In this document: one piece after another, positions 1 to 8,268 of the stretch | Position numbering within the stretch: the first letter of the stretch is position 1 | Layout: every line of letters starts with the position of its first letter | Assembly (NCBI GenBank): GCA_017431465.1 | Contig: JAFRLA010000003.1 | Coordinates: 1-36,470, forward strand | Origin: Candidatus Saccharimonadota bacterium | Lineage (GTDB): Bacteria > Patescibacteriota > Saccharimonadia > Saccharimonadales > Saccharimonadaceae | Length of the DNA: 36,470 nucleotides | Direction: 5' to 3' | The notes under the pieces: generated by a model | What the model was told of the DNA's origin: nothing | What the model saw: the letters and a program-made list of their open reading frames with translations, nothing else | The model's database searches: none | Translations under genes and position numbers: made by a program

Positions 1-95
1 ATAATGACTGACAAGTTAAATTGCACAACTAAACTGTTAAACTTCTGCCATAGACAGCATAAAATACAAGATCTCGCAGCTGTTAGACTATTCCT

Positions 96-124
96 ATCTT
101 ATCGCATCTAAAATAAAATGTCAA
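96..124 (-). promoter_or_regulatory. sigma-70-type promoter firing leftward out of the window
   Basis: On the minus strand a TTGACA box (119-124) and a TAAGAT box (96-101) are separated by exactly 17 bases. Transcription would run left, through about 90 bases without a clear ORF, and leave the window. The transcript begins near base 89 and contains AGCTGCGAGATC, which resembles a conserved block of the RNA loci described at 7.6 kb and 27.9 kb, but too little is visible to assign it. Confidence 0.6.
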
Positions 125-190
125 GCACTTTTTTCGACTTTTTTGAAGATTTTTCATATTTTTAGGCATTTTCCCTGTTTTGCCCAAAAA

Positions 191-206
191 TTGGACATCT
201 GCCCAA
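191..206. promoter_or_regulatory. operator-like dyad TTGGACA-TC-TGCCCAA
   Basis: A 16-base near-palindrome. It sits in a longer shared stretch (181-206) that reappears almost unchanged at 30669-30694 beside a tetR gene. It lies about 70 bases upstream of the leftward promoter at 96-124, so it could be a distant site of the same regulator. The function is inferred from the repetition only. Confidence 0.4.
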
Positions 207-213
207 TCTTAAT

Positions 214-675
214 CTAAGCAACCGAAACTAATCCGTACAGATAGTAGGCCAGCGTCCCAACGACCAGGCCCAACAAAATCCCCACTGCCGCCTGCGGCAA
301 AGTATGCCCCTCGACCAACTTCTGCGGTTTGGTCTTCACATTATTATCCGAAACCGCAATCTCGTTCAACAACTTTCCGTGCTCCCCTACCGCATATCGC
401 ACATTCACTGCATCGTAAATAATAATCACTGACATACAGATCAAGATTACGCATTCTACTGAGGTAAACCCGCGAATCCAGCCGCAAGCCGTCGCCGCCG
501 CAATGAAACTCGCCGAGTGGCCAGAGGGCATCCCGCCCGACCGAAATAGCCAGTAAACTACCTCTTTACCACTCATCTTTCCCTTGTTTTTAATCAGCGC
601 GCCGACCAGTTTCGAGACCTGCGCAACCACAAAACCGGAAACAAACGCCAAAAGTATTGTAATCCCATCATCCAT
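214..675 (-). CDS. divergent PAP2 (DUF212) family membrane protein
   Basis: 153 aa, which is the usual size of the DUF212 / divergent PAP2 family, related to acid phosphatase and vanadium haloperoxidase folds. The family signatures are visible: a PSGHS motif around residue 51 (GGMPSGHSASF) and the later YDAVNVRYAVGEH segment followed by LLNE. Three to four hydrophobic segments (N-terminal, around residues 70-85, and the C-terminal helix) make it an integral membrane protein. Substrate unknown; a lipid or polyprenyl phosphate is an inference from the fold. The start is chosen at 675: the -10 box TATAAT (682-687) ends only 6 bases before the ATG, leaving no room for a Shine-Dalgarno site, so the mRNA is probably leaderless. 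Confidence 0.85.
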   Translation of the reverse strand: MDDGITILLAFVSGFVVAQVSKLVGALIKNKGKMSGKEVVYWLFRSGGMPSGHSASFIAAATACGWIRGFTSVECVILICMSVIIIYDAVNVRYAVGEHGKLLNEIAVSDNNVKTKPQKLVEGHTLPQAAVGILLGLVVGTLAYYLYGLVSVA

Positions 676-692
676 ACCTCTATTATAGCATA

Positions 693-1739
693 CTATTTAC
701 GCTTTTTGTCCCCCTTCTTATGAAACGGCAGAATCGGCCAGAAAAACCACGAAAATGCCCCGAGCGCCCCGATAGAAAGCAGTGCCACAAATCCTAGCCA
801 CCACATTAAATACGATTTATCGCCGTTTTTCCCTCCCAATTCCGGCACTTCAACAGCTCCATCTCCGGCGTCCGCAACCTCTGCCTCTCCGATATTAGTC
901 TCGCCAGTCGCAGAATCTCCGACGCTAGCCTCCTCAGTCCCAGCCACTACGGCACCAAATCCGCTAATACCCGCTCCACCAGCGCCACCAACCCCGACGC
1001 TACCGCCAACGCCGCCAACCCCGCCAGCCGCTTCAGCCACGCTTACGCTCACCTCTGCTACGCCTCCTAAAGAAGCTTCTTTTTCGACATATTTCACCTC
1101 TGGCAGCGGCTTCAATTTCCGCCAATCCTGGTTATACGCATCGTAAAACGATTCCCCGCTTGCCCATTCATCTCGCGCACAAAACACGCTTCCGTCCAAT
1201 TTATAGCCCTCTGAATTCACGCATCGCGAGTAATCGAATCGCCCTGCAAGAATCTTATCTGAATACCCTGGCGCTAAAGCCTTAATCTGAATCGCATACG
1301 AAACTATCTTGGTCGGATTATCCGCCAGACTGACCCCTGTCGCCGCCGGAAATTCCACCTGGTACCAACTCCGCATAAACTTCTCTTCGCCATCCGATCC
1401 CTTAGCAATCGTAGTTACGCCCTCAGTACTCTCTACCATCTCCGGCATCTTCTCATCACTCACCTCACCCCAGAAAAAATGGTATTTTTCGACAATATAC
1501 TCTGGATAATTCGGGTCATTAGTAGCCGTAAACATCCCTGTAATCGTATTCTTTCCCTCGTTGATTTGCGAGAAAACAAACCCGCCATCTCTGTTAAGTG
1601 ACGCGACCTCCGCCGGCAATCCCGCCGATAAGACCGTTGCAGCCGACCCGATCGACCCCACCGATGTCAGCCCCATCAAGGCCAATACCGCCCCTGTTAA
1701 AATTGATATTCTCGCGTTTCTTCGCTGATGTTTTCTCAT
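693..1739 (-). CDS. predicted cell-surface protein with signal peptide, Gly-rich linker and C-terminal anchor
   Basis: 348 aa, no family recognised. Residues 1-10 are basic (MRKHQRRNAR), followed by a hydrophobic core and small residues ending near ATVLSAG, a signal peptide. The middle (about 45-215) is a soluble extracellular domain. Residues about 233-263 are a Gly/Val/Ala low-complexity run, followed by an acidic stretch. The C-terminus has one strong membrane helix (about 310-335) and a basic tail HKKGDKKRK, the layout of Gram-positive-type surface proteins, but no LPXTG is seen. The start is supported by AAGGAG ahead of ATG and a TATACT -10 box (about 1772-1777) just past the gyrA terminator. 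It may be an adhesin or wall protein; this is inference from layout. Confidence 0.7.
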   Translation of the reverse strand: MRKHQRRNARISILTGAVLALMGLTSVGSIGSAATVLSAGLPAEVASLNRDGGFVFSQINEGKNTITGMFTATNDPNYPEYIVEKYHFFWGEVSDEKMPEMVESTEGVTTIAKGSDGEEKFMRSWYQVEFPAATGVSLADNPTKIVSYAIQIKALAPGYSDKILAGRFDYSRCVNSEGYKLDGSVFCARDEWASGESFYDAYNQDWRKLKPLPEVKYVEKEASLGGVAEVSVSVAEAAGGVGGVGGSVGVGGAGGAGISGFGAVVAGTEEASVGDSATGETNIGEAEVADAGDGAVEVPELGGKNGDKSYLMWWLGFVALLSIGALGAFSWFFWPILPFHKKGDKKRK

Positions 1740-1792
1740 AGAAAACTCCTTCCTTTAAATTGTTACCTCGCGAGTATATACCAAAAAATCAA

Positions 1793-1836
1793 AAAATTAC
1801 AAGGAAAATTTCGCACAATTTTTTCCTTGTAATTTT
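1793..1836. terminator. bidirectional hairpin terminator after gyrA
   Basis: A perfect 16-bp inverted repeat (1793-1808 with 1821-1836) around a 12-base loop, with A-rich and T-rich flanks on either side. On the minus strand the stem is followed by TTTTGATTTTTT, typical of intrinsic termination of the gyrB-gyrA operon. The promoter of the next minus-strand gene begins inside its right flank. Confidence 0.8.
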
Positions 1837-1856
1837 CTCTTAAAATATGCTATAAT
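1827..1856 (+). promoter_or_regulatory. possible antisense promoter at the gyrA 3' end
   Basis: TTGTAA (1827-1832), an 18-base spacer and TATAAT (1851-1856), preceded by ATGC as in other promoters of this window (TGCTATAATG). It would transcribe into gyrA in antisense. The same TTGTAA-N18-TATAAT spacing is used by the two RNA loci at 7.5 and 28 kb. No ORF downstream looks real. Confidence 0.3.
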
Positions 1857-1863
1857 GAAAGAT

Positions 1864-4461
1864 TTAGCTCTCTTGTTCCTCTTCTTCCTCTGGCAAAATC
1901 CCAATCGACGCCACTGTATCGCCTTCGCCCATCTTCATAATGCGAACCCCTTGGGTCGCGCGTCCGAGCGTCGGAATCTCCGCCGTTGCGACTCGAATCG
2001 CCTGGCCCTTAGTCGACATCATAATCACCTCTTTAGCATTCGGCTCCAAGGTGTGCACTGCCACAATCGGACCAGTCTTCGCGGTTACCGCCGCGACCTT
2101 AATACCGACTCCGCCGCGCTTGTGCTCAGGGAAGTTTACGACCTCTGTTGCTTTACCATAGCCATTCGCCGACACAGCGATCAACTTTTGGTTTTCTGGA
2201 TCAGTAACCACGTCCATACCGACGAGTTCATCTTTCGGACGAATACGCATACCGCGAACCCCACGCGCCGCCCGGCCCATCGCACGCACCTCAGACTCAT
2301 TAAATCTGAGCGCCTGACCTGCCGAGGTCGAGACCACGATATCGTTCGAGCCAGTCGTTCCCTTGACCCATTTCAGCTCATCGCCTTCGTCGAGTTTAAT
2401 CGTAATCAGACCATTTGTCCGGATATTCTCATAATCCTTCAGAGAAGTCTTTTTTACCGTCCCCTTCTTAGTCGCCATAAACAGGAACCCTTCTGGCCCA
2501 GCCTCCGACCCCTGTTTAATGATCGCTGTGATTCTCTCCTCTGGGTGCATATTCAGGACATTAACCGCCGCTGTGCCCTTTGCCGCCAGCGATGCCTGTG
2601 GCACCTCATAGGCCTTCAAGCGGAAAATTCGCCCCTGGGAGGTGAAGAACAATAGGAAGTCATGCGAGTTTGCCGTTACAATCTGTGCAATCACATCCTC
2701 TTCCTTTGTCGTCATTCCGCGTTTACCTTTACCGCCCCTGTTCTGCTTGCGGAAATCATTCTGCGAAACCCGCTTAATGTAATTCTCAGACGTGAGCAAA
2801 ATCACGCTCTCTTCCTCTGGGATCAGCTCTTCCTCAGAGAACTTACCAACCTCATGGTTAATAATCTTCGAGCGGCGCTCATCACCATATTTCTCTTTAA
2901 GAGCGATAAGCTCAGTCTTAATTACCTCAAGAATCTTCTGCTCATCTGCAAGAATGCCCTCAAGCTTCTTAATTAACTCATGGAGTTCTTTCAGCTCTTC
3001 TTCAATTTTGTCGCGCTCCAACCCCTGTAAACGTCGAAGTTGCATCGCCAAAATCGCCGCCGCCTGAATCTCAGACAAACCAAACTTCTTCATAAGCTGT
3101 TTGTCCGCATCATCATACGAAGCTCGAATTGTCGCAATCACCTCGTCAATGTTATCCAGCGCGATCTTCAAGCCTTCAAGAATATGCGCACGCTCTTTCG
3201 CCTTCTTAAGCTCAAACTCCGTCCGACGACGCACCACCTTCTGGCGGTGTTTAATAAACTGCGCCAAAATCTCTTTCAGCCCCAAAACACGCGGGGTCAA
3301 ACGCTCTTTTTTACCCTTCGGCGTATCTACGACCTCTGGAATCAACGCCAGAATATTATAGTGGAACGCAGTCTGAAGCGGCGTCATCTTATAAAGTTGG
3401 TTCAAGATCTTCTTCGGGAAGGCATCTTTCTTGAGCTCAACGACGACCCGGATTTTACCCCTAGCCGACTCATCACGCGCCCCTGCGATATGATCGAGTT
3501 TCTTATTCTGCGCCAACTCGCCGACCTGCTTAATAAACGCTTCCTTCGAGAACCCATACGGCACCTCTGAAATTACGATGTTATAGCGACCGCCTTTTCT
3601 TTCTTCGATATTCGCTACGCCTCTGATCGTGACCGAACCCTTACCTGTCGCATAGGCCTGCTTCATCGGCGTGCCACCATAAACTTCCGCCCCTGTCGGG
3701 AAGTCTGGACCCTTGACGTATTTCATCAATTCATCGAGAGAAATCTCTGGATCGTCAATCTGTGCAACCGTCGCATCGATCAACTCACCGAGGTTGTGTG
3801 GCGGAATATTGGTCGCCATACCAACCGCAATACCCATCTGACCATTCAAGAGAATATTCGGCACTGCCGCCGGCAAAACCTTTGGCTCTTGCTCGGTTCC
3901 ATCGAAGTTATCCTGAAAATCAACCGTCTCTTTCTCAATATCAGTCAAAAGCTCCGCACCAACTTTGTCCATTCGCGCTTCAGTATAACGGTAAGCCGCC
4001 GGCTCATCACCATCCATCGAGCCGAAGTTACCTTGTCCCTCGACTAGCGTATAGCGCATCTTCCATGGCTGCGCCATATTCACCATCGCCATATAAATCG
4101 ACGAGTCGCCATGCGGGTGGTATTTACCCATTACGTCACCGACGATACGCGCCGATTTTACGGTTGCGTGTGGGGCTTTCCAGCCGTTTTTATTCATCGT
4201 ATAGAGAATACGGCGGTTTACCGGCTTCAAACCATCGCGCACATCAGGGAGCGCACGGTCCACGATAACCGACATCGAATATTTGAGGAAGTATTCCTCC
4301 ATCGTCGACTCAACGCCGCGGTTTTCGATTCCGTCAACAATCTCGCCCTCAGTAGAACCACCCTCGTCTGCCCCAGATTCCGTCTCTGGCGCGTCCAGAA
4401 CACCCTCGGTCTGAGCCTCGTTCTCTTCTGGAATATTCTTTTTCTTATCTTCTTCTGCCAT
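1864..4461 (-). CDS. gyrA: DNA gyrase subunit A
   Basis: 865 aa. GyrA cleaves and rejoins DNA in the A2B2 gyrase that introduces negative supercoils. Seen: an acidic N-terminal extension of about 50 residues before [13 protein letters not shown]; the breakage domain with KYHPHGD and the catalytic-tyrosine context [10 protein letters not shown]; a coiled-coil tower; and the C-terminal beta-propeller with the GyrA box QNRGGKG, which identifies gyrase rather than topoisomerase IV. The start has a strong AAGGAGG site 4 bases upstream and lies 9 bases after the gyrB stop, so the pair is one operon. Odd point: in the quinolone-determining region the sequence is HGDSSIYM, so the position equal to E. 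coli Asp87 is Met124. Confidence 0.98.
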   Translation of the reverse strand: MAEEDKKKNIPEENEAQTEGVLDAPETESGADEGGSTEGEIVDGIENRGVESTMEEYFLKYSMSVIVDRALPDVRDGLKPVNRRILYTMNKNGWKAPHATVKSARIVGDVMGKYHPHGDSSIYMAMVNMAQPWKMRYTLVEGQGNFGSMDGDEPAAYRYTEARMDKVGAELLTDIEKETVDFQDNFDGTEQEPKVLPAAVPNILLNGQMGIAVGMATNIPPHNLGELIDATVAQIDDPEISLDELMKYVKGPDFPTGAEVYGGTPMKQAYATGKGSVTIRGVANIEERKGGRYNIVISEVPYGFSKEAFIKQVGELAQNKKLDHIAGARDESARGKIRVVVELKKDAFPKKILNQLYKMTPLQTAFHYNILALIPEVVDTPKGKKERLTPRVLGLKEILAQFIKHRQKVVRRRTEFELKKAKERAHILEGLKIALDNIDEVIATIRASYDDADKQLMKKFGLSEIQAAAILAMQLRRLQGLERDKIEEELKELHELIKKLEGILADEQKILEVIKTELIALKEKYGDERRSKIINHEVGKFSEEELIPEEESVILLTSENYIKRVSQNDFRKQNRGGKGKRGMTTKEEDVIAQIVTANSHDFLLFFTSQGRIFRLKAYEVPQASLAAKGTAAVNVLNMHPEERITAIIKQGSEAGPEGFLFMATKKGTVKKTSLKDYENIRTNGLITIKLDEGDELKWVKGTTGSNDIVVSTSAGQALRFNESEVRAMGRAARGVRGMRIRPKDELVGMDVVTDPENQKLIAVSANGYGKATEVVNFPEHKRGGVGIKVAAVTAKTGPIVAVHTLEPNAKEVIMMSTKGQAIRVATAEIPTLGRATQGVRIMKMGEGDTVASIGILPEEEEEQES

Positions 4462-4470
4462 ATTTCCTCC

Positions 4471-6453
4471 TTAGAAATCCAAATCCTCAAGATCAATTGT
4501 CGAGGCGCCGGCCTGAATGAAATTCTTACGAAGATCGACCTGATCCCCCATCAGCTTCGTAAACACGGCGTCCGCCTTTTCTGCATCATCAATATGTACC
4601 TGAACGAGAATCCGATTCTCTGGGTCCATCGTCGTCTCCCAGAGCTGCTTCGCGTCCATCTCACCCAGACCTTTAAATCGTTGCTGGGCAGTATAGCCAG
4701 CCTGTTTGAACCGCTCTTGGTTCTCATCGATCTTTGTCCCGGCCTTCTTGCGCTCCTCGATTTTCTCTGTCAGTTTCCGCTCAAGCGCAACCTCGTCATA
4801 GACGTAGTCAATCTTCCGACTAGAGCCAGTCCCCTTAATTAGACCAAATAGCGGCGGTTTCGCCAGATAAACGTGCCCCTCAGAAATCACCTCTGGCATA
4901 TACCGGAAGAAGAAAGTCATCAGTAGCGTTGCAATATGCAAACCATCGACGTCAGCATCGGTCATGAAGATGATCTTATCATAGCGAATTCCATCGATGT
5001 TAAACTGATCGCCAATCCCAACCCCGATACCTTTAATCAGGGATACGAGCTCCTGATTCGCCAGCATCTTATCAAGGCGCGCCCGCTCAGTGTTGAGCAC
5101 TTTACCGCGAAGCGGCAAAATCGCCTGAATCTGCGGGTTTCGCCCCTCTTTCGCCGAACCAGCCGCCGAGTTACCCTCTACGATGAAGAGTTCACACTCG
5201 CTCCGGTCCCTAGAGCTACAATCTGCCAACTTCGAAGGCAGGTTCAGCCCCTCGAACGCCCCCTTACGGATAACGTTATCTCGCGCCGCCCGCGCCGCTT
5301 TACGCGCGCGCGCCGCTAGGGTTGCCTTCTGGACAATCTTCTTCGCAATCTGCGGATTTTCTTCGAGATAGTACCCAAAGTACTCGCTCATTACCTTATC
5401 GACGTAACCGCGCGCCTCTGGATTACCAAGTTTGTTCTTCGTCTGCCCCTCAAACTCCGGGTTCGACAACTTAATTAAGATTACTGCCGTCAACCCTTCC
5501 TTGATGTCGTCCCCCGTCAGATTCTCCTCTTTCTCTTTCAAAAGTCCAGATTTACGGGCATAGTCGTTGATCGTGCGGTTTAAGGCTGTCCTAAACCCGA
5601 CGACGTGTGTACCACCATCAGGGGTCAAAACGTTATTTACGAACGGTTTCATTGTCTCGGCATAGCTGTCATTATATTGTACGGCAATTTCTACACCAGC
5701 AGTTTCATCCTGTTTATCAACGTAGAAAATATCATCGCCAAGTACTTCCTTACCGTTATTCAAGCGCTTAATATAACTACGAATACCGCCTTCAAAGTAA
5801 AAGGTCTCCCGCGCCCCCGTTCGCTCGTCGTATGTGGCAATTACAACGCCTTTAGTGAGGTAAGCCTGGTGTCTAGCATAAGATAGTACCCAGTTAAAAT
5901 CAATTTTTGTTCCGCCTTTGAAGATCGTCGGGTCAGGGTAAAATGTGATCGAAGTCCCCTGTTTCTCAGTTTTACCCGTGACCTGTAAGTCTGAAGTCGG
6001 TTTACCGGTATCAAATTCGATGTGGTGGATTTTCCCATCCCTGTAAACTTCCGCTACCATATGGGTAGAAAGCGCATTCACGACCGAAGAACCGACGCCG
6101 TGAAGACCAGAGGAGGTCTTATAACCGCCATCACCAAACTTACCGCCGGCATGAAGCACGGTAAGAACTGTTTCTAGCGTAGATTTCTTAGTTTTGGGGT
6201 GAATATCAACCGGAATACCACGCCCGTTATCTTCGACCTTTACACCACCGTCTTCCTGAACGGTGATTTCAATTTTGGTACAGTAGCCGGCGATCGCCTC
6301 GTCAATCGAGTTATCTGCGATCTCCTTAATCAAGTGATGCAAACCGTCGTAACCTGTCGAACCGATGTACATACCTGGGCGAACCCGCACTGCCTCTAGC
6401 CCTTCCAACACCCGAATTTCAGAGCTATCGTAATTATTAGCTTTGTCTGCCAC
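4471..6453 (-). CDS. gyrB: DNA gyrase subunit B
   Basis: 660 aa, the ATPase half of gyrase. The N-terminal GHKL ATPase motifs are present (DNSIDEA near residue 47, DNGRGIP, then GLHGVGSSVVNALS), followed by a transducer domain. The TOPRIM domain shows EGNSAAGSA (usual EGDSAGGSA), the metal-binding TDADVDG, and the tail motif KGLGEMDAKQLWETTMDP. The E. coli-type insert is absent, as in most short GyrB proteins. The start is GTG at 6453, preceded by TTGAGG; no ATG fits as well. First gene of the gyrB-gyrA operon. Confidence 0.98.
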   Translation of the reverse strand: MADKANNYDSSEIRVLEGLEAVRVRPGMYIGSTGYDGLHHLIKEIADNSIDEAIAGYCTKIEITVQEDGGVKVEDNGRGIPVDIHPKTKKSTLETVLTVLHAGGKFGDGGYKTSSGLHGVGSSVVNALSTHMVAEVYRDGKIHHIEFDTGKPTSDLQVTGKTEKQGTSITFYPDPTIFKGGTKIDFNWVLSYARHQAYLTKGVVIATYDERTGARETFYFEGGIRSYIKRLNNGKEVLGDDIFYVDKQDETAGVEIAVQYNDSYAETMKPFVNNVLTPDGGTHVVGFRTALNRTINDYARKSGLLKEKEENLTGDDIKEGLTAVILIKLSNPEFEGQTKNKLGNPEARGYVDKVMSEYFGYYLEENPQIAKKIVQKATLAARARKAARAARDNVIRKGAFEGLNLPSKLADCSSRDRSECELFIVEGNSAAGSAKEGRNPQIQAILPLRGKVLNTERARLDKMLANQELVSLIKGIGVGIGDQFNIDGIRYDKIIFMTDADVDGLHIATLLMTFFFRYMPEVISEGHVYLAKPPLFGLIKGTGSSRKIDYVYDEVALERKLTEKIEERKKAGTKIDENQERFKQAGYTAQQRFKGLGEMDAKQLWETTMDPENRILVQVHIDDAEKADAVFTKLMGDQVDLRKNFIQAGASTIDLEDLDF

Positions 6454-6529
6454 TTGTTTTTACCTCAACTTTTATTAATATTACCCCTATTTTACACCGA
6501 ATCGCCAAAAAATTCAAGCGACGAGCACG

Positions 6530-6558
6530 AAAAAGCCCCGGCCAACCTAGCCGAGGCT
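6530..6558 (-). terminator. intrinsic terminator of the sigma-like gene
   Basis: On the minus strand AGCCTCGGC and GCCGGGGCT form a 9-bp GC-rich stem followed directly by TTTTT, a few bases after the stop codon at 6564. It separates this gene from gyrB. Confidence 0.8.
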
Positions 6559-6563
6559 CTCTC

Positions 6564-7394
6564 TTAGGAAAGGATAGTAAAATCTTTATAGCCTAACGCC
6601 TGAACTCTCTTCTCAATACTCAGCGCATCTCCTACCGTAAGGTCAGAGAAATTATCGTCTCTAAGCCAATCCTCCTTTGGGCGACTCAGAATATCCCGTA
6701 GGGTTTTGACGTTGGCTTTCTTCAAGTAAGCCGAAACGCGCTCATTGATAGATAAAACATCGCACGGTTTTTCTTCGTCGACACTAAAGTCGTACAGATC
6801 CGGAAATTTGTGCTCGCGCCACCTACGTCGAAGCACGCTCAGAGCACCAAGCAGGTGGCTGCGAATAGTAGTCTGATTTATACCCATACACTCTTCCATC
6901 TCCGCAAACGTACGGCAGCAGGGCCTATAGATAGTGTCAACCTCTTCATCGTCATCTAAACCAAAACGATAAATAATCGCCTCACGTTTTCTATCGCGCA
7001 AAAGAGATAATACCTCATCTATCGCCGCCAGCTGTTGGTCTGTTATAGGCTCTGCGTTCTCGTACCATTCCACATCACCTACAAGAGTAGAAATCTTCTC
7101 GTCAACCGAGTTCAACGTCCGAGAGCATTCTTCAAGCGTACCATAGAGTTCCAAGACTTTAAAAGTCCTATAGAGATCGTGTCGAATGAAGCCGGCCTCG
7201 TCTAAGGCGGCTACAACCTCTTTCTGCCTGGGCAATAGCTTGTCAAACTTCGGGTCAACTGCTAATTTTCGCCCTAAAACCACAAGCTCAACATAAGGAC
7301 CCTTCTCGTGCCCTGCCATTCTAGCAATTTTCGTCGGACTAAGGTTAAGTTCGTCTAACGATGTCAATGTTTCCGCCTTTCTCACGTATTCCAT
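6564..7394 (-). CDS. sigma region 4-like HTH protein with RNA polymerase alpha-CTD-like C-terminus
   Basis: 276 aa. Residues about 140-210 resemble sigma-70 region 4: a helix ending in RKREAIIYRFGLDDDEE, then a FAEMEECMGINQTTIRSH helix-turn-helix and the ALSVLRRRWRE recognition tail. The last 60 residues (INERVSAYLKKANVKTLRDI onward) match the helix-hairpin-helix pattern of the RpoA C-terminal domain. No sigma region 2 is visible, so it is unlikely to be a complete sigma factor. A transcription accessory or regulator is inferred. Start at ATG 7394 because AGGAGG lies 8 bases upstream; a GTG three codons earlier would overlap that site. The promoter is at 7477-7505 and the leader is about 75 bases. 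Confidence 0.7.
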   Translation of the reverse strand: MEYVRKAETLTSLDELNLSPTKIARMAGHEKGPYVELVVLGRKLAVDPKFDKLLPRQKEVVAALDEAGFIRHDLYRTFKVLELYGTLEECSRTLNSVDEKISTLVGDVEWYENAEPITDQQLAAIDEVLSLLRDRKREAIIYRFGLDDDEEVDTIYRPCCRTFAEMEECMGINQTTIRSHLLGALSVLRRRWREHKFPDLYDFSVDEEKPCDVLSINERVSAYLKKANVKTLRDILSRPKEDWLRDDNFSDLTVGDALSIEKRVQALGYKDFTILS

Positions 7395-7476
7395 ACGTAC
7401 CACCTCCTAAAAATCTCAACATTTTCATCCTTCCCAATTCTTAAAGTACACACTCCCTTGAGCTACTGTATTTCTA

Positions 7477-7505
7477 ATTATAGCACAAACGGTATATTTT
7501 GTCAA
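7477..7505 (-). promoter_or_regulatory. consensus promoter of the sigma-like gene
   Basis: TTGACA (7500-7505), 17 bases, TATAAT (7477-7482), with TGTGC directly before the -10 box. It is one of the closest matches to the sigma-70 consensus in the window and is divergent from locus A. Confidence 0.85.
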
Positions 7506-7545
7506 TATATTCTAGGGTGGGAACAGGGGTAAGTCATTTTTGTGC

Positions 7546-7575
7546 TTGTAAAAATTTGACAGAGTATGCTATAAT
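7546..7575 (+). promoter_or_regulatory. promoter of RNA/small-ORF locus A
   Basis: TTGTAA (7546-7551), 18 bases, TATAAT (7570-7575). The whole stretch, including a TTGACA inside the spacer and AGTATG before the -10 box, is nearly identical to the promoter of locus B (28008-28037), although the loci are 20 kb apart on opposite strands. Confidence 0.75.
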
Positions 7576-7581
7576 GGACGA

Positions 7582-7861
7582 CGTTTGGTTCGTTAAAATT
7601 TTTTAGGGGTGAAATTGAGGCGCGGGTGCGGCTTGCGCTAGAGCTACGCTCAAAAGCTGCGAGGCTCCTCAATAAACGGCTATTCTAGTTGCGCTAGAGG
7701 CGCTTAGAAAGGAGATATCTATGACTATCACGCTAGAAATTGCGCGCATAATCTTTCGTGTCGGCCTAAAAGTTGCCAAACTTAAAAAATAGTCAGCTGC
7801 CCTAGATAGGGCAGCTAGACGAACCAAACAGGGGAGTTATGTTACTAGAGCATAACTTTCC
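7582..7861 (+). ncRNA. structured RNA locus A enclosing a 23-codon ORF
   Basis: A transcript of about 280 bases. A 10-bp perfect long-range helix (7583-7592 GTTTGGTTCG with 7820-7829) would close the RNA into a ring. Inside are: helix P2 (7615-7620 TTGAGG with 7667-7672), which contains GGGTGCGG and AGCTGCGAGG; an unpaired AATAAACGGCTA; hairpin P3 (7683-7687 with 7705-7709) directly before the AAAGGAG ribosome site; the ORF 7721-7792; a 22-base perfect hairpin (7795-7816) after its stop; and a terminal hairpin (7831-7861). The same order occurs at locus B with compensatory base changes in the closing helix and P2. No named RNA family is recognised. Confidence 0.7.
7721..7792 (+). CDS. 23-aa cationic amphipathic peptide in RNA locus A
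   Basis: ATG with AAAGGAG at optimal spacing. The peptide is hydrophobic and amphipathic in its first 18 residues (MTITLEIARIIFRVGL) and ends in KVAKLKK, net charge about +5. It has no cysteine and no signal peptide cleavage site; a short membrane-active or membrane-binding helix is possible by composition. It shares size, the M-[TS]-[IV] start, an early Glu and a Lys-rich end with the peptide of locus B. The strong ribosome site and the duplicated context argue that it is translated. Function unknown: a type I toxin-like peptide, a regulatory leader peptide or a secreted peptide are all open. Confidence 0.6.
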   Translation: MTITLEIARIIFRVGLKVAKLKK

Positions 7862-7907
7862 TGTCATTATTTTATCACAAGCATATTCTCACGTCAACGA
7901 TCAAAGG

Positions 7908-8216
7908 CTACCAAACAAAGTAGCTATCTATATTCCTCTGATTTTCCTTTGGCGCTTCGGCTTCTGCTAGCCTCTTTTTTTCCTCTAGCGCTTCGCTCTC
8001 TTTTAATTTCTTCGAATATCCCTCAAATCCACTATCCTCTGTTCTTTCCCGATTTGGTGGCAACCCTATCTGGAAAGGAATGCTTTCCGTCAACACGCAC
8101 TGTTTCAAAAACATATTAACTGCCCCGGAGAGGTCTGTCCCAAGCTCTCGAAATAACTTCGTAGCCTCTTCTCTGGTATCCTTATCTATTCTAATTTGTA
8201 CCGGCATCGTTGTCAT
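7908..8216 (-). CDS. RelB/DinJ-family antitoxin-like protein
   Basis: 102 aa. The N-terminal 45 residues fit the RelB/DinJ ribbon-helix-helix family: a beta strand VQIRIDKDTREEA, a helix KLFRELGTDLSGAVNMFLKQ and the following SIPFQI segment typical of DinJ. The C-terminal 55 residues are charged and probably disordered without a partner. No RelE/YafQ toxin ORF lies next to it; the upstream gene is a Fic-like protein. Start at 8216 with AAAGGAG 7 bases upstream. It has its own promoter (8235-8263) in the Fic-RelB gap, overlain by three TGTAGT-like direct repeats that may be its autoregulatory operator. Confidence 0.8.
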   Translation of the reverse strand: MTTMPVQIRIDKDTREEATKLFRELGTDLSGAVNMFLKQCVLTESIPFQIGLPPNRERTEDSGFEGYSKKLKESEALEEKKRLAEAEAPKENQRNIDSYFVW

Positions 8217-8234
8217 ATTTTCTCCTTTACTACG

Positions 8235-8263
8235 ATTGTACTACAAAAACACTACAAATGCAA
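8235..8263 (-). promoter_or_regulatory. internal promoter of the relB-like gene with direct repeats
   Basis: TTGCAT (8258-8263), 17 bases, TACAAT (8235-8240). The spacer and downstream bases hold three copies of a TGTAGTG/TGTAGTA/CGTAGTA motif about one helical turn apart, a plausible site for the ribbon-helix-helix protein it drives. Confidence 0.5.
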
Positions 8264-8268
8264 TAAAA

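Noticed and set aside
1855-4268. Several long plus-strand ORFs (for example 266 codons at 1855) opposite gyrA.
   Set aside because: Low-complexity His/Arg/Leu-rich translations of the antisense strand of a clearly conserved gene; third-position bias makes such shadows common here.
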